DNA of 64,000 nt, taken from positions 1 through 64,000 of the forward strand of contig JAAFGX010000001.1 of the NCBI GenBank assembly GCA_010365115.1, given 5' to 3'. This document shows positions 54,867 through 64,000 of the stretch, piece after piece; position 1 is the stretch's first letter; the number at the start of each line of letters is the position of its first letter. The notes below the pieces were generated by a model. That model was not told where the DNA came from and did no database searches. It saw only the letters and a program-made list of their open reading frames with translations. This DNA comes from Paludibacter sp. (GTDB lineage Bacteria > Bacteroidota > Bacteroidia > Bacteroidales > Paludibacteraceae). The position numbers and the translations under genes were made by a program.

Positions 54867-56207
54867 TTAGTAGGCGGATGCTCCACCTGTACGTCCTTTT
54901 ATACGTCCCGTCTTAAGTAAACCATCATAATGTCGCATCAACAGATGACTTTCAATTTGTTGAAGTGTGTCGAGTACTACTCCAACTAAAATCAACAAGG
55001 ATGTTCCACCAAAAAATTGTGCGAAGCCTTGATTTATTCCCATGATGTTTGCAAATGCAGGCATAATGGCAATTATAGCAAGGAATATTGAGCCGGGTAG
55101 AGTAATACGAGACATGATTAAATCTAAATATTCAGAAGTGCGTTTTCCAGGTTTAATGCCAGGAATGAAACCATTATTTCGTTTCATGTCTTCAGCCATT
55201 TGAGTTGGATTGATAGTGATTGCAGTATAAAAATATGTAAATATAACAATCAATAGACCAAACACAAAATTATACCAGAAACCATTATTATCCATAAATG
55301 CGCCAACAAATCCTCTCATTGATTCCGAATTTGAAAAACCAACCAGTGTCATTGGAATAAACATAATTGCTTGAGCAAAAATGATAGGCATTACACCTGC
55401 AGCATTAATTTTTAATGGAATGTATTGGCGAACGCCACCATATTGTTTGTTACCAACTACACGTTTAGCATATTGAACAGGAATCTTACGAGTTCCCTGA
55501 ACCAGCATGATAGAAGCGGCAATAACCGCTAACAGAGCAATAAGTTCAAATAAGAACATAACCAAACCACCGCCTGCATCGCCTAAACGAGAAGCAAATT
55601 CTTTGATAATTGAACCTGGGAAACGAGAGATAATACCCACTAAGATAATGAATGAAATACCATTACCAATACCTTTGTCGGTAATACGCTCACCGAGCCA
55701 CATTACAAACATACTACCACCACACAAAATCAAAGTAGAAGATAGTGTGAATAGGAATCCGCTTGGAATTGCCGAACCGGCTTGTGCCAACTGAACACTT
55801 AAATTCACCAGATATGATGGACCTTGCAAAAGCAAAATCGCAACAGTTAGGTAACGAGTCAACTGATTCATTTTGCGTCGACCACTTTCGCCTTCTCGTT
55901 GCATTTTCTGAAAATAAGGAACTGCAATGGTCAATAATTGAATAACAATAGAGGCTGAAATGTACGGCATGATTCCTAATGCAAATATCGATGCATTTGC
56001 AAAAGCACCACCCGAGAACATATCCAACAAAGCAAGCAAACCACCACTGGTTTGAGCTTTTAACGCAGTCAAAGCAGTTGGGTCAATACCCGGAAGTACC
56101 ACAAATGAACCAAAACGATAAATCATTACAAACAATATAGTTGTCAGCAACCGATTACGAAGGTCTTCAATTCTCCAGATATTTTTTAATGTCTCTATGA
56201 TTTTCAT
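54867..56207 (-). CDS. secY: Preprotein translocase channel SecY
   Basis: 446 residues with ten transmembrane helices. RFGSFVVLPGIDPTAL in helix 1-2 region, GIMPYISASIVIQLL, ERITDKGIGNGISFIIL and the cytosolic loop VQGTRKIPVQYAKRVVG are all conserved. Central pore of protein export. It sits after rplO, as usual. Confidence 0.98.
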   Translation of the reverse strand: MKIIETLKNIWRIEDLRNRLLTTILFVMIYRFGSFVVLPGIDPTALTALKAQTSGGLLALLDMFSGGAFANASIFALGIMPYISASIVIQLLTIAVPYFQKMQREGESGRRKMNQLTRYLTVAILLLQGPSYLVNLSVQLAQAGSAIPSGFLFTLSSTLILCGGSMFVMWLGERITDKGIGNGISFIILVGIISRFPGSIIKEFASRLGDAGGGLVMFLFELIALLAVIAASIMLVQGTRKIPVQYAKRVVGNKQYGGVRQYIPLKINAAGVMPIIFAQAIMFIPMTLVGFSNSESMRGFVGAFMDNNGFWYNFVFGLLIVIFTYFYTAITINPTQMAEDMKRNNGFIPGIKPGKRTSEYLDLIMSRITLPGSIFLAIIAIMPAFANIMGINQGFAQFFGGTSLLILVGVVLDTLQQIESHLLMRHYDGLLKTGRIKGRTGGASAY

Positions 56208-56211
56208 TCGA

Positions 56212-56658
56212 TTATAATTTTACTACGGTTCCACCTGCTGCAATAATTGCTTCTTCTGCCGATTTAGAAAATCCATTGGCTTCAACTTCAATCTTTGCAG
56301 TCAAAACGCCTTTGCCTAAAATTTTAGCTAAAGCTGTTCTCGAAAGATATCCTGCTTCTCTTAGTTCAATTACACCAATTTTAGTCAGTTTTTTACTTTC
56401 GGCAAGAATCTGTAAAGTATCCAAATTGATAGCTTTATATTCAACACGATTAATGTTTTTGAAACCAAATTTTGGCAAACGACGTTGAATTGGCATTTGA
56501 CCGCCTTCAAAACCGATTTTTTTAGAATAACCAGAACGTGATTTCTGTCCTTTGTGCCCTTTTGTAGAAGTTCCACCTAATCCTGAACCGGTACCACGAC
56601 CAATTCTTTTTCTGGTAAAAGTAGAACCTGCTGCTGGGGTTAAATTACTTAAATTCAT
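56212..56658 (-). CDS. rplO: 50S ribosomal protein L15
   Basis: 148 residues: the Gly/Lys/Arg-rich start (RKRIGRGTGSGLGGTSTKGH) and a compact C-terminal domain (LGKGVLTAKIEVEANGFSK). Late assembly protein of the large subunit. Confidence 0.97.
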   Translation of the reverse strand: MNLSNLTPAAGSTFTRKRIGRGTGSGLGGTSTKGHKGQKSRSGYSKKIGFEGGQMPIQRRLPKFGFKNINRVEYKAINLDTLQILAESKKLTKIGVIELREAGYLSRTALAKILGKGVLTAKIEVEANGFSKSAEEAIIAAGGTVVKL

Positions 56659-56689
56659 ATCTTTTTATTTAAAGAGTCTTAGAATAATA

Positions 56690-56866
56690 TTAATTGATCA
56701 CTTCAACCAAGTGTTTCACTTTAGCCACCATACCCAAAATTTGAGGAGTAGCTTCATGTTCGACTACGGCATTCATTTTTTTTAAACCTAATGCTTCCAA
56801 AGTCAATTTCTGAACTTTAGGAGATTTGATTTTACTTCTTACTTGTTTGATTTTTATTGTTGCCAT
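56690..56866 (-). CDS. rpmD: 50S ribosomal protein L30
   Basis: 58 residues, MATIKIKQVRSKIKSPKVQK, LTLEALGLKKMNAVVEHEAT and a PQILGMVAKVKHLVEV end, typical of bacterial L30. It lies between rpsE and rplO, where L30 is expected. Confidence 0.95.
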   Translation of the reverse strand: MATIKIKQVRSKIKSPKVQKLTLEALGLKKMNAVVEHEATPQILGMVAKVKHLVEVIN

Positions 56867-56877
56867 AATTTTTAAAA

Positions 56878-57396
56878 TTAACCGTTAAACACTGTATCAA
56901 GTGAAACACCTCTGTTTTGAGCAACAGTATGTGCATCACGCAATTCACCTAATGCCACAATAGTAGCTTTTACTAAATTGTGAGGGTTAGATGAACCTTT
57001 TGATTTTGCTAATACGTCAGTAACACCAACGCTTTCGAGTACCGCACGCATTGCACCACCTGCTTTAACTCCAGTACCATGTGATGCTGGGTGAATAAAC
57101 ACCTGAGCACCGCCAAATTTTGAAATTTGCATGTGTGGAATAGTTCCTTTGTAAATAGGAACTTTGATAAGGTTTTTCTTTGCAGCTTCAGTTCCTTTAG
57201 CAATAGCAGCGGTTACTTCACCAGCTTTACCTAGTCCCCAACCTACAATGCCATCTTCATTTCCAACTACAACGATTGCCGAGAAACTGAAGGTACGTCC
57301 TCCTTTGGTAACTTTTGTTACACGATTAATAGCTACTAATCTATCTTTAAGTTCCAAATCGTTGGTCGATTTCACTTTATTCATATTTGTTGCCAT
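56878..57396 (-). CDS. rpsE: 30S ribosomal protein S5
   Basis: 172 residues. The double-stranded RNA-binding-like N-terminal part ([20 protein letters not shown]) and the S5 C-terminal fold ([20 protein letters not shown]) are clear. Involved in decoding accuracy. Confidence 0.98.
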   Translation of the reverse strand: MATNMNKVKSTNDLELKDRLVAINRVTKVTKGGRTFSFSAIVVVGNEDGIVGWGLGKAGEVTAAIAKGTEAAKKNLIKVPIYKGTIPHMQISKFGGAQVFIHPASHGTGVKAGGAMRAVLESVGVTDVLAKSKGSSNPHNLVKATIVALGELRDAHTVAQNRGVSLDTVFNG

Positions 57397-57402
57397 GCTT
57401 GA

Positions 57403-57747
57403 TTAAAATTTAAGACCAGCTTCGCGAGCGGCGTCAGCTAATTGTTTAACTCTACCATGGTATAAATAACCGTTACGGTCGAATACCACTTCTGTAATTC
57501 CGGCTTCTTGAGCAACTTTAGCTATCAAAGCGCCAACTTTTGCAGCTTGTTCAATTTTTGTTGCTTTTTCTTTTACTCCCAATGATGAAGCTGCAGCTAA
57601 GGTTACACCAGTTACGTCATCAATTAATTGAGCGTAAATCTGAGTATTGCTTCTAAAAACAGTCATGCGTGGTTTTAAAGCAGTTCCGGACACTTTGTGG
57701 CGGATATGTGCTTTTATTCTAGTTCTTCTATCTAAATTTGTTGTCAT
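57403..57747 (-). CDS. rplR: 50S ribosomal protein L18
   Basis: 114 residues: [20 protein letters not shown] and [20 protein letters not shown] are family hallmarks. Binds 5S rRNA with L5. Confidence 0.97.
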   Translation of the reverse strand: MTTNLDRRTRIKAHIRHKVSGTALKPRMTVFRSNTQIYAQLIDDVTGVTLAAASSLGVKEKATKIEQAAKVGALIAKVAQEAGITEVVFDRNGYLYHGRVKQLADAAREAGLKF

Positions 57748-57768
57748 AATTTCACAAGTTTACGTAAA

Positions 57769-58320
57769 TTATTTACCGGCAGATTTACCTGCTTTGCGGC
57801 GAAGTACTTCACCCGCGAATTTAACACCTTTTCCTTTGTAAGGTTCTGGCTTACGGAATGAACGGATTTTTGCGCAAACTTGTCCAATCAATTGTTTGTC
57901 GCAACTTTCCAAAATAAGTACTGGATTTTGGTTACGTTCGCTTTTAGTTTCGATTTTCAGTTCAGCAGGCAAACTCAAAAAGATATTGTGAGTATAACCT
58001 AAAGAGAATTCCAATACTTGACCTTGGTTTGATACACGGTATCCAACACCAACTAATTCCAATGTTTTTTTGTAACCTTCAGAAACTCCAACAATCATGT
58101 TCGAAATTAATGAACGATACAAACCGTGGAATGCACGACTTTGTTTTTCTTCATCATGACGTGAAACAGTACAGATGCTGTTTTCAACCGATACAGTGAT
58201 TTTTGGATTGACTTCCTGAGTCAACACTCCTTTTGGTCCTTTTACAGTAACCAAGGTATCCTGAACCGAGATAGTTACTCCGGCAGGTACATTAATGGGT
58301 AATTTTCCTATTCTTGACAT
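57769..58320 (-). CDS. rplF: 50S ribosomal protein L6
   Basis: 183 residues made of two similar domains; MSRIGKLPINVPAGVTISV at the start and KPEPYKGKGVKFAGEVLRRK at the end match L6. Lies near the factor-binding site of the large subunit. Confidence 0.98.
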   Translation of the reverse strand: MSRIGKLPINVPAGVTISVQDTLVTVKGPKGVLTQEVNPKITVSVENSICTVSRHDEEKQSRAFHGLYRSLISNMIVGVSEGYKKTLELVGVGYRVSNQGQVLEFSLGYTHNIFLSLPAELKIETKSERNQNPVLILESCDKQLIGQVCAKIRSFRKPEPYKGKGVKFAGEVLRRKAGKSAGK

Positions 58321-58338
58321 ATTACTTTTCTCCTACTA

Positions 58339-58734
58339 TTAATAAATGTAACACAATACCTCGCCACCTACTTTTAAGTCTGCGGCCTCTTTGTTGGTGA
58401 TTACTCCTTTAGAAGTAGAAAGAATTGCAATACCCAATCCGTTTAATACACGTGGCATATCTTGATATCCTGCGTATTGACGAAGACCTGGAGTAGAAAC
58501 TCTGATTAATTTTTTGATCGAGTTAACCTTGTTAACCGAATCGTACTTCAAGGCTATTTTAATTATGCCTTGTGGACCTTCTTCTACAAATTTGTAGTTA
58601 AGGATATAGCCTTTTTCATGCAATATCCGGGTCATTTCCTTTTTTAAATTCGATGCTGGAACTTCAACCACACGGTGGTTTGCTTTAATAGCGTTCCGCA
58701 ATCGGGTAAGATAATCTGCTATTGGATCTGTCAT
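58339..58734 (-). CDS. rpsH: 30S ribosomal protein S8
   Basis: 131 residues: MTDPIADYLTRLRNAIKANH and STSKGVITNKEAADLKVGGE are diagnostic. It binds central-domain 16S rRNA and in other bacteria represses the spc operon. Confidence 0.98.
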   Translation of the reverse strand: MTDPIADYLTRLRNAIKANHRVVEVPASNLKKEMTRILHEKGYILNYKFVEEGPQGIIKIALKYDSVNKVNSIKKLIRVSTPGLRQYAGYQDMPRVLNGLGIAILSTSKGVITNKEAADLKVGGEVLCYIY

Positions 58735-58794
58735 ATTATTGTTTTTAAATTGATCCCGACCATCGGGACAATATTTAATTATTTAAAGCTCCTT

Positions 58795-58814
58795 AAATCC
58801 CCCGAGGGGGATTT
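58795..58814. repeat. Perfect C/G palindrome between rpsH and rpsN
   Basis: AAATCCCCC / GGGGGATTT with a 2-nt GA centre, a member of the C/G-rich palindrome group seen elsewhere in the window. A second small hairpin, TCCCGACCATCGGGA, lies about 40 bp to its left. They sit inside the ribosomal operon and may slow or trim the message. Confidence 0.6.
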
Positions 58815-58878
58815 CAAGAACATTATTTCATTTCAATATTTAAAAGAACACTCTATTCTCCTTTTGGAAGTTAGAGGT

Positions 58879-59148
58879 TTACCAGCTTGCTTTTTTTACT
58901 CCCGGTATTAAACCGTTAGAAGCCATTTCGCGGAATTGAATACGTGAAATTCCAAACTGACGCATATACCCTTTTGGACGACCGGTGATTTTGCAACGGT
59001 TGTGTAAGCGTACAGGCGAAGCGTTTTTAGGAATCGATTGAAGGGCTTCATAGTTCCCTTCGGCGATATATTTTTCACGTTTCACAGCGAATTTAGCAAC
59101 TAGTTTGGCTCTTTTTACCTCACGGGCTTTCATTGATTCTTTTGCCAT
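58879..59148 (-). CDS. rpsN: 30S ribosomal protein S14, zinc-free form
   Basis: 89 residues, the long zinc-less version: [20 protein letters not shown] near the end without a C-x2-C...C-x2-C set. The start is [17 protein letters not shown]. Matches the zinc-free L36 in the same operon. Confidence 0.97.
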   Translation of the reverse strand: MAKESMKAREVKRAKLVAKFAVKREKYIAEGNYEALQSIPKNASPVRLHNRCKITGRPKGYMRQFGISRIQFREMASNGLIPGVKKASW

Positions 59149-59160
59149 TGTGTGTCTAAA

Positions 59161-59706
59161 TTAGTTTTTTTTGAATGGTAATCCAAATTCTTTCAACAAT
59201 GCATAACCTTCTTCATCGGTTGCAGCAGTTGTTACAAAAGTAATGTTCATACCCAACATACGGGTAATTCCATCAATGTTGATTTCAGGGAAAATAATTT
59301 GCTCAGTAATACCAAGTGTATAATTTCCACGTCCGTCCAACTTGTTTTCGATTCCTCTAAAGTCACGAACACGTGGTAATGCTACACGCACTAAACGTTC
59401 CATGAATTCATACATACGTTCTCCACGTAACGTAACACGAACACCGATAGGCATTTTTTTACGTAATTTGAAGTTCGAAATATCTTTTTTAGAGATAGTT
59501 GCAACTGCTTTCTGACCAGTAATAGTTGTCATTTCGTTGATAGCTACTTCGATAATTTTTTTATCGGCAACGGCTATACCCAAACCTTGGTTAAGAACAA
59601 TTTTTTCGAGTTTTGGTGCTTGCATAACTGAGCTGTAACCAAACTCTTTCATTAAGATAGGAACGATACGTTCTCTGTAATCTTGTTTTAAACTTGCTGT
59701 ATTCAT
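59161..59706 (-). CDS. rplE: 50S ribosomal protein L5
   Basis: 181 residues; [20 protein letters not shown] and [20 protein letters not shown] are conserved. 5S rRNA binder of the central protuberance. An AGGAGGAGAG run ends 7 bases before its ATG but also encodes the last residues of L24. Confidence 0.98.
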   Translation of the reverse strand: MNTASLKQDYRERIVPILMKEFGYSSVMQAPKLEKIVLNQGLGIAVADKKIIEVAINEMTTITGQKAVATISKKDISNFKLRKKMPIGVRVTLRGERMYEFMERLVRVALPRVRDFRGIENKLDGRGNYTLGITEQIIFPEINIDGITRMLGMNITFVTTAATDEEGYALLKEFGLPFKKN

Positions 59707-59708
59707 TC

Positions 59709-60020
59709 TTAAATCTCTCCTCCTGATTTTTTAGAAATACGTACTAATTTTCCATCAGCATTCAATTTGCGACCAACGCGAACGGGTTTCCCGTTTTCAA
59801 CTGGATTTAAATTGGAGATATGGATAGTAGATTCCTTTTTGATTATACCACCTTGAGGACTTTTCGCGTTAGGTTTGGTGCTCTTTGACACCATATTTAC
59901 ACCTTCTACAATAGCGCGTTGCTCTTTCACAAGAACTTCCAACACGCGACCGGTCTTGCCTTTGTCAACTCCGGTATTTACGAAGACGGTGTCACCTTTT
60001 TTTATGTGTAATTTACTCAT
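59709..60020 (-). CDS. rplX: 50S ribosomal protein L24
   Basis: 103 residues from the second of two adjacent ATG codons. KOW motif region [20 protein letters not shown] and the L24 end [20 protein letters not shown]. Early assembly initiator protein of the large subunit. Confidence 0.96.
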   Translation of the reverse strand: MSKLHIKKGDTVFVNTGVDKGKTGRVLEVLVKEQRAIVEGVNMVSKSTKPNAKSPQGGIIKKESTIHISNLNPVENGKPVRVGRKLNADGKLVRISKKSGGEI

Positions 60021-60041
60021 CACTGTTTTATTTTTCGAAGA

Positions 60042-60407
60042 TTAAAGCACTTCTGGTGCAAGTGATATGATTTTCATATTAGTAGCACGTAATTCACGGG
60101 CTACTGGGCCAAATATACGGCTACCGCGGATTTCACCAGTATTGTTTAATAGTACGCAGGCGTTATCATCGAAGCGAATATAAGATCCATCTTGGCGACG
60201 GACTTCTTTTTTCGTACGAACGATAACAGCTTTAGAAACAATACCTTTTTTGATGTCGCTGGAAGGTATTACACTTTTTACGGCAACAACGATGATATCG
60301 CCAAGTGTAGCGTAACGCTTGCTGGTTCCTCCTAATACGCGGATACAGAGGCATGTTTTTGCTCCACTGTTATCTGCAACTACGAGTCTTGATTCTTGTT
60401 GTATCAT
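60042..60407 (-). CDS. rplN: 50S ribosomal protein L14
   Basis: 121 residues: [20 protein letters not shown] and [20 protein letters not shown] are diagnostic. It sits at the subunit interface and is the docking site of RsfS, whose gene is also in this window. Confidence 0.98.
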   Translation of the reverse strand: MIQQESRLVVADNSGAKTCLCIRVLGGTSKRYATLGDIIVVAVKSVIPSSDIKKGIVSKAVIVRTKKEVRRQDGSYIRFDDNACVLLNNTGEIRGSRIFGPVARELRATNMKIISLAPEVL

Positions 60408-60409
60408 AA

Positions 60410-60667
60410 TTACTTAACTCTTTCGATAATTTCGGTTAATCTCCATCTCTTTAATTTACTCAGCGGGCGAGTTTCCATAATGCGAACAGTGTCACCAATG
60501 TTGCATTCGTTTTTCTCGTCATGAGCATGATATTTCTTCGTTTTGTTAACGAATTTACCATAAATAGGGTGTTTTTCTTTCCATTTTACAGCAATAGTTA
60601 TGGTTTTATCCATCTTGTTGCTAAAAACGACACCTGTTCTTTCTTTTCTTAAATTTCTTGTTTCCAT
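60410..60667 (-). CDS. rpsQ: 30S ribosomal protein S17
   Basis: 85 residues from [20 protein letters not shown], the natural L29-S17 order; the longer frame to 60781 overlaps rpmC and is rejected. [20 protein letters not shown] is the S17 OB-fold signature. Confidence 0.97.
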   Translation of the reverse strand: METRNLRKERTGVVFSNKMDKTITIAVKWKEKHPIYGKFVNKTKKYHAHDEKNECNIGDTVRIMETRPLSKLKRWRLTEIIERVK

Positions 60668-60680
60668 CAGGGTCTTAATT

Positions 60681-60875
60681 TTATTGATTAATTTCTCTCT
60701 GACGTAACTCTGTAGCAAAACGAGCGATAGTTCTACGAACCTCCTTGATTTGCAACGGATTGTCAAGAGGAGAAATGGCATGATTCAATTTTAAGCGAAC
60801 CATGTGCTCTTGTTCAGCATCCATACGCTCTTGAATCTCTTTGTTATTTAGTTCTTTAATTTCTCTTGTTTTCAT
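60681..60875 (-). CDS. rpmC: 50S ribosomal protein L29
   Basis: 64 residues, two helices: [20 protein letters not shown] and [20 protein letters not shown]. Short coiled protein near the peptide exit tunnel, between rplP and rpsQ. Confidence 0.96.
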   Translation of the reverse strand: MKTREIKELNNKEIQERMDAEQEHMVRLKLNHAISPLDNPLQIKEVRRTIARFATELRQREINQ

Positions 60876-60880
60876 TTTCC

Positions 60881-61315
60881 TTACACATTTTGAGAGGTTA
60901 AATCATAATCTCTTCTTACTACAAATTTTGTAGTTACGGGAAGTTTTTGAGCAGCTAAACGTAATGCTTCTTTTGCAATATCAAAGGATACTCCTTCTAC
61001 TTCGAATAACATACGTCCTGGTGTGATAGGAGCCACGAAACCTTCGGGAGCACCTTTACCTTTACCCATACGAACCTCAGCAGGTTTTTTAGTAATTGGT
61101 TTATCAGGGAATACGCGTATCCAGATTTGACCTTGACGTTGCATATAGCGGGTTACAGCAATACGGGCGGCTTCAATTTGACGACCAGTTAGCCATTTAG
61201 ATTCTAATGATTTTATTCCAAAAGATCCGAAAGCCAACTGATTACCTCTTTGGGCATTTCCTTTCATGCGCCCCTTCTGCTGTCTCCTGAACTTTGTTTT
61301 TTTAGGTTGTAACAT
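60881..61315 (-). CDS. rplP: 50S ribosomal protein L16
   Basis: 144 residues: [20 protein letters not shown] and [20 protein letters not shown] are family hallmarks. It contacts the A-site tRNA elbow and is assembled late. Confidence 0.98.
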   Translation of the reverse strand: MLQPKKTKFRRQQKGRMKGNAQRGNQLAFGSFGIKSLESKWLTGRQIEAARIAVTRYMQRQGQIWIRVFPDKPITKKPAEVRMGKGKGAPEGFVAPITPGRMLFEVEGVSFDIAKEALRLAAQKLPVTTKFVVRRDYDLTSQNV

Positions 61316-61348
61316 AATATTTCCTTAAATCAAATTCATTAATAACAG

Positions 61349-62110
61349 TTAATTTTTTCTCTTTTTAAAGCCACCTTTTCCACCACGGTCGTTACGATCT
61401 TTACGATCATTACGGTCTCCATAGCTACGTTCACCACCACGTGATGTTTCTTTTGTAGCAGTAAAGTTTGGAGCTAAGTCAACTTTGCCATATTTTTCAC
61501 CACGGCAAATCCATACTTTGATACCAATGATACCAACTTTTGTCATTGCTTCGGCGTGTGCATAATCAATATCGGCTCTGAATGTATGAAGTGGAGTTCT
61601 TCCTTCTTTATACATTTCTGAACGTGCCATCTCAGCACCATTCAAACGACCTGAACACATGATTTTGATTCCTTCAGCACCCATTCTCATGGTTGACTGA
61701 ATTGCCATTTTAGTTGCACGACGGTAAGCTATTTTTCCTTCAACCTGACGAGCTACGTTGTTAGCAACGATAACTGCATCCAATTCCGGACGTTTTACTT
61801 CGAAGATGTTGATTTGTACTTCTTTATCAGTAATTTTTTTCAATTCTTCTTTCAATTTGTCAACTTCTTGACCACCTTTACCGATAATAATACCCGGACG
61901 GGCAGTACAAACGGTTATAGTAACTAGTTTCAAAGTACGTTCGATAACAATGCGCGAGATACTCGCTTTTGCTAAACGGGCATTGAGATATTTTCTGATT
62001 TTGTGATCTTCAAGAATGGTATCACCATAATTGTTTCCACCATACCAGTTTGAATCCCAACCACGAATGATACCTAAGCGGTTACTTATTGGATTAATTT
62101 TTTGTCCCAT
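61349..62110 (-). CDS. rpsC: 30S ribosomal protein S3
   Basis: 253 residues from [20 protein letters not shown]; the longer frame overlaps rplV and is rejected. KH domain with [20 protein letters not shown]. The tail is Gly/Arg/Asp-rich ([20 protein letters not shown]), an RGG-like extension beyond the usual end. Confidence 0.97.
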   Translation of the reverse strand: MGQKINPISNRLGIIRGWDSNWYGGNNYGDTILEDHKIRKYLNARLAKASISRIVIERTLKLVTITVCTARPGIIIGKGGQEVDKLKEELKKITDKEVQINIFEVKRPELDAVIVANNVARQVEGKIAYRRATKMAIQSTMRMGAEGIKIMCSGRLNGAEMARSEMYKEGRTPLHTFRADIDYAHAEAMTKVGIIGIKVWICRGEKYGKVDLAPNFTATKETSRGGERSYGDRNDRKDRNDRGGKGGFKKRKN

Positions 62111-62117
62111 CGAGCAA

Positions 62118-62528
62118 TTAATTTTGATTATCGTTAGTATTCTTTGAGTCAACAAACAATGTAACGTGGTTAGAACGTTTACGAATGCGGTAACCACGAC
62201 CTTGTGGAGCTGTGCGCAGACGTTTAAGCATAGTTGCTGAATCTACTGAAATTCCACTTACATATAAGTTTGCATTATCGGCTTTTTGCTCTGTTTTTGT
62301 TTCCCAGTTAGCAATAGCTGATTTAAGCAATTTTTCTAATCGTCCCGAAGCTTCTTTTGACGAAAACTTCAGTACGCTCAATGCTTTGTTCACTTCCATG
62401 CCACGGATCATATCCGCCACAAGGCGCATTTTACGTGGTGAGGTAGGAACTCCGTTGAGCTTGGCAAAGTAAAGAGTCTTGTTAGCTTCTTTTCTTTCTT
62501 CGGCTGATATTTTTTTTCTTGCACCCAT
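62118..62528 (-). CDS. rplV: 50S ribosomal protein L22
   Basis: 136 residues: [20 protein letters not shown] and [20 protein letters not shown] (the exit-tunnel beta-hairpin). The hairpin lines the nascent-chain tunnel. Confidence 0.97.
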   Translation of the reverse strand: MGARKKISAEERKEANKTLYFAKLNGVPTSPRKMRLVADMIRGMEVNKALSVLKFSSKEASGRLEKLLKSAIANWETKTEQKADNANLYVSGISVDSATMLKRLRTAPQGRGYRIRKRSNHVTLFVDSKNTNDNQN

Positions 62529-62572
62529 TTTCTTGAAATGTTTATTTTTTTCTGATTTTAAATTTCAATGGA

Positions 62573-62839
62573 TTATTTTTTCTTACCACCGTGACCGCGG
62601 AAGTTACGAGTAGGAGAAAATTCGCCTAACTTGTGACCAACCATATTTTCGGTTACATACACGGGGATAAACTTATTACCATTGTGAACTGCAATTGTGT
62701 GACCTACAAAATCAGGTGATATCATTGAAGCGCGAGCCCATGTTTTGATCACGGTCTTTTTTCCGCTTTCATTCATAGCTAATACTTTATTCTCTAGCTT
62801 CAAGTAGATGTAGGGTCCTTTTTTTAATGAACGGCTCAT
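62573..62839 (-). CDS. rpsS: 30S ribosomal protein S19
   Basis: 88 residues: [20 protein letters not shown] and [20 protein letters not shown]. Head protein paired with S13. Confidence 0.98.
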   Translation of the reverse strand: MSRSLKKGPYIYLKLENKVLAMNESGKKTVIKTWARASMISPDFVGHTIAVHNGNKFIPVYVTENMVGHKLGEFSPTRNFRGHGGKKK

Positions 62840-62861
62840 ATTATTTACTTAATTTTTTCGA

Positions 62862-63686
62862 TTATTTTTTCTTTCTTTCAATAATATATTGACTTGATTG
62901 CTTCTTTTTAGAGCGCGTTTTGAACCCTTTAGCTAACAAGCCTTTGCGAGAACGTGGGTGTCCTCCAGAAGCGCGGCCTTCGCCACCACCCATGGGGTGA
63001 TCAACCGGATTCATTGCAACACCACGAACGCGTGGACGGCGTCCAAGCCAGCGTGAGCGTCCTGCTTTACCTGATCTTTCTAGTGCATGGTCAGAGTTTC
63101 CTACGCTACCAATAGTAGCGATACAAGTGCCAAGCACTTTGCGAACTTCACCTGAAGGCAATTTGACAATGCAATACTTGTCCTCACGTGAAGTGAGTTG
63201 TGCAAATGTTCCTGCCGAACGTACCATCGCGGCACCTTGACCTGGGCGTAATTCAATGCTATGAATTATAGTTCCCAGTGGAATGTTTTGCAACGGCAAT
63301 GCGTTACCAACTTCAGGAGCAGCTTCCGCTCCAGAAACGATTTTCTGACCAACTTGCAATCCATTTGGCGCAAGAATGTATCTTTTTTCACCATCAACAT
63401 AATAAAGTAATGCGATACGTGCCGAACGATTCGGATCGTATTCGATTTCCTTTACCACAGCGGGAACTCCCTCTTTGTTGCGTTTAAAGTCAATTACTCT
63501 ATATTTCTGCTTGTGTCCGCCACCAACGTTACGGATAGTCATTTTACCATCGTGGTTACGACCTCCGGATTTCGTTCCGCCTCTCACAAGAGATTTCTCT
63601 GGTGCATTCGTAGTAATTGTTTCGAACGTACCAATAATCTTGTGTCTTTGCCCCGGTGTTGTGGGTCTTAGTTTACGTACAGCCAT
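62862..63686 (-). CDS. rplB: 50S ribosomal protein L2
   Basis: 274 residues: [20 protein letters not shown] and the C-terminal [20 protein letters not shown], including the His of the peptidyl-transferase region. Core 23S rRNA binder. Confidence 0.98.
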   Translation of the reverse strand: MAVRKLRPTTPGQRHKIIGTFETITTNAPEKSLVRGGTKSGGRNHDGKMTIRNVGGGHKQKYRVIDFKRNKEGVPAVVKEIEYDPNRSARIALLYYVDGEKRYILAPNGLQVGQKIVSGAEAAPEVGNALPLQNIPLGTIIHSIELRPGQGAAMVRSAGTFAQLTSREDKYCIVKLPSGEVRKVLGTCIATIGSVGNSDHALERSGKAGRSRWLGRRPRVRGVAMNPVDHPMGGGEGRASGGHPRSRKGLLAKGFKTRSKKKQSSQYIIERKKK

Positions 63687-63694
63687 TTTTCTTA

Positions 63695-63985
63695 TTAAAT
63701 ATTGCTATAAAAATCAATTTGTTCTCCATCTTTCACTGTAACAATAGCTTTCTTATAAGCTGATGCACTACCTTTAATTACACCACCTTTTGTAAAGCGG
63801 CTTTTTTTCTTAGGTGCTACAACCATTGTATTCACTTCATTTACAGTTACATTATACATCGCTTCAACCGCTTGTTTGATCTCAATCTTGTTTGCGGTTT
63901 TTTGAACTTTAAAGCCATAGCGATTCAGTTTGTCGCCCAGCTTAGTCATCTTTTCTGTAACGATTGGTTTTATGATAATTCCCAT
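63695..63985 (-). CDS. rplW: 50S ribosomal protein L23
   Basis: 96 residues: [20 protein letters not shown] and [18 protein letters not shown]. At the tunnel exit it docks trigger factor and SRP. The minus-strand bases just upstream contain a TAA that is probably the stop of rplD, which lies outside the window. Confidence 0.97.
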   Translation of the reverse strand: MGIIIKPIVTEKMTKLGDKLNRYGFKVQKTANKIEIKQAVEAMYNVTVNEVNTMVVAPKKKSRFTKGGVIKGSASAYKKAIVTVKDGEQIDFYSNI

Positions 63986-63992
63986 ATTCTGT

Positions 63993-63997
63993 CTCCT
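63993..63997 (-). promoter_or_regulatory. Shine-Dalgarno site of rplW
   Basis: AGGAG, 7 nt before the rplW ATG. This is unusual for this genome, where most starts in the operon lack such a site. Confidence 0.6.
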
Positions 63998-64000
63998 TAT

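Noticed and set aside
60668-60781. A longer N terminus for S17
   Set aside because: It would overlap most of rpmC and add residues unlike any S17.

Overview
This window reads as a chromosomal segment of a Bacteroidota bacterium, most likely order Bacteroidales. The evidence is low GC, promoters of the TTTG-N19-TAnnTTTG type, a V-type ATPase operon led by subunit E and a DUF2764 protein, a T9SS-sorted surface protein, a single-chain glycyl-tRNA synthetase, an ftsH-LUD gene pair, zinc-free forms of L36 and S14, and few Shine-Dalgarno sequences. T9SS argues against a typical gut Bacteroides and suits a Paludibacter- or Porphyromonas-like lineage; this last step is inference.

Layout. 1-5.4 kb: the 3' end of a DAHP synthase/chorismate mutase gene, a Spy-like periplasmic protein, a tRNA(CAT) with its own promoter and terminator, a serine hydrolase, the CCA-adding enzyme and a surface lipoprotein. 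5.4-11.7 kb: an envelope and quality-control cluster read leftward (rsfS, ftsH, LUD protein, OmpA-like lipoprotein, cdsA, acyltransferase). 11.9-19.5 kb: an OmpA/TPR lipoprotein, a lone radical SAM gene on the other strand, and an operon of a degenerate M23 protein, dxr, an orphan adenine methyltransferase and rseP. 19.6-27.9 kb: the V-ATPase operon (E, DUF2764, A, B, an ORF6N intruder, D, I, K), whose K subunit carries residues expected of a sodium-translocating rotor. 28.1-38.9 kb: a phosphodiesterase, folB, fumarase, parC (with a clamp-motif-like tail), glyS, a REP-associated transposase (RAYT) with matching palindromes on both sides, and an EF-G paralogue lacking the catalytic His. 39-46.9 kb: an LplT-like MFS gene and the phosphate regulon phoB-phoR and pstC-pstA-pstB-phoU. 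The pst operon is preceded by four PhoP/PhoB-box-like half-sites at exact 11-bp spacing, and its PstC carries a PstS-like segment. 47-50.3 kb: two surface proteins with internal duplications. 50.4-64 kb: the S10/spc/alpha ribosomal operon from rplW to rplQ with secY, map, infA and rpoA, ending at a clear terminator.

The least expected signals are the RAYT with its REP pairs, the Pho-box array plus PstS-like insert in PstC, the His-to-Ser change in the second EF-G, the M23 pseudo-peptidase, and several intergenic tracts of 7-bp-period repeats often arranged as inverted pairs. No CRISPR array, prophage, rRNA or complete insertion sequence was seen.
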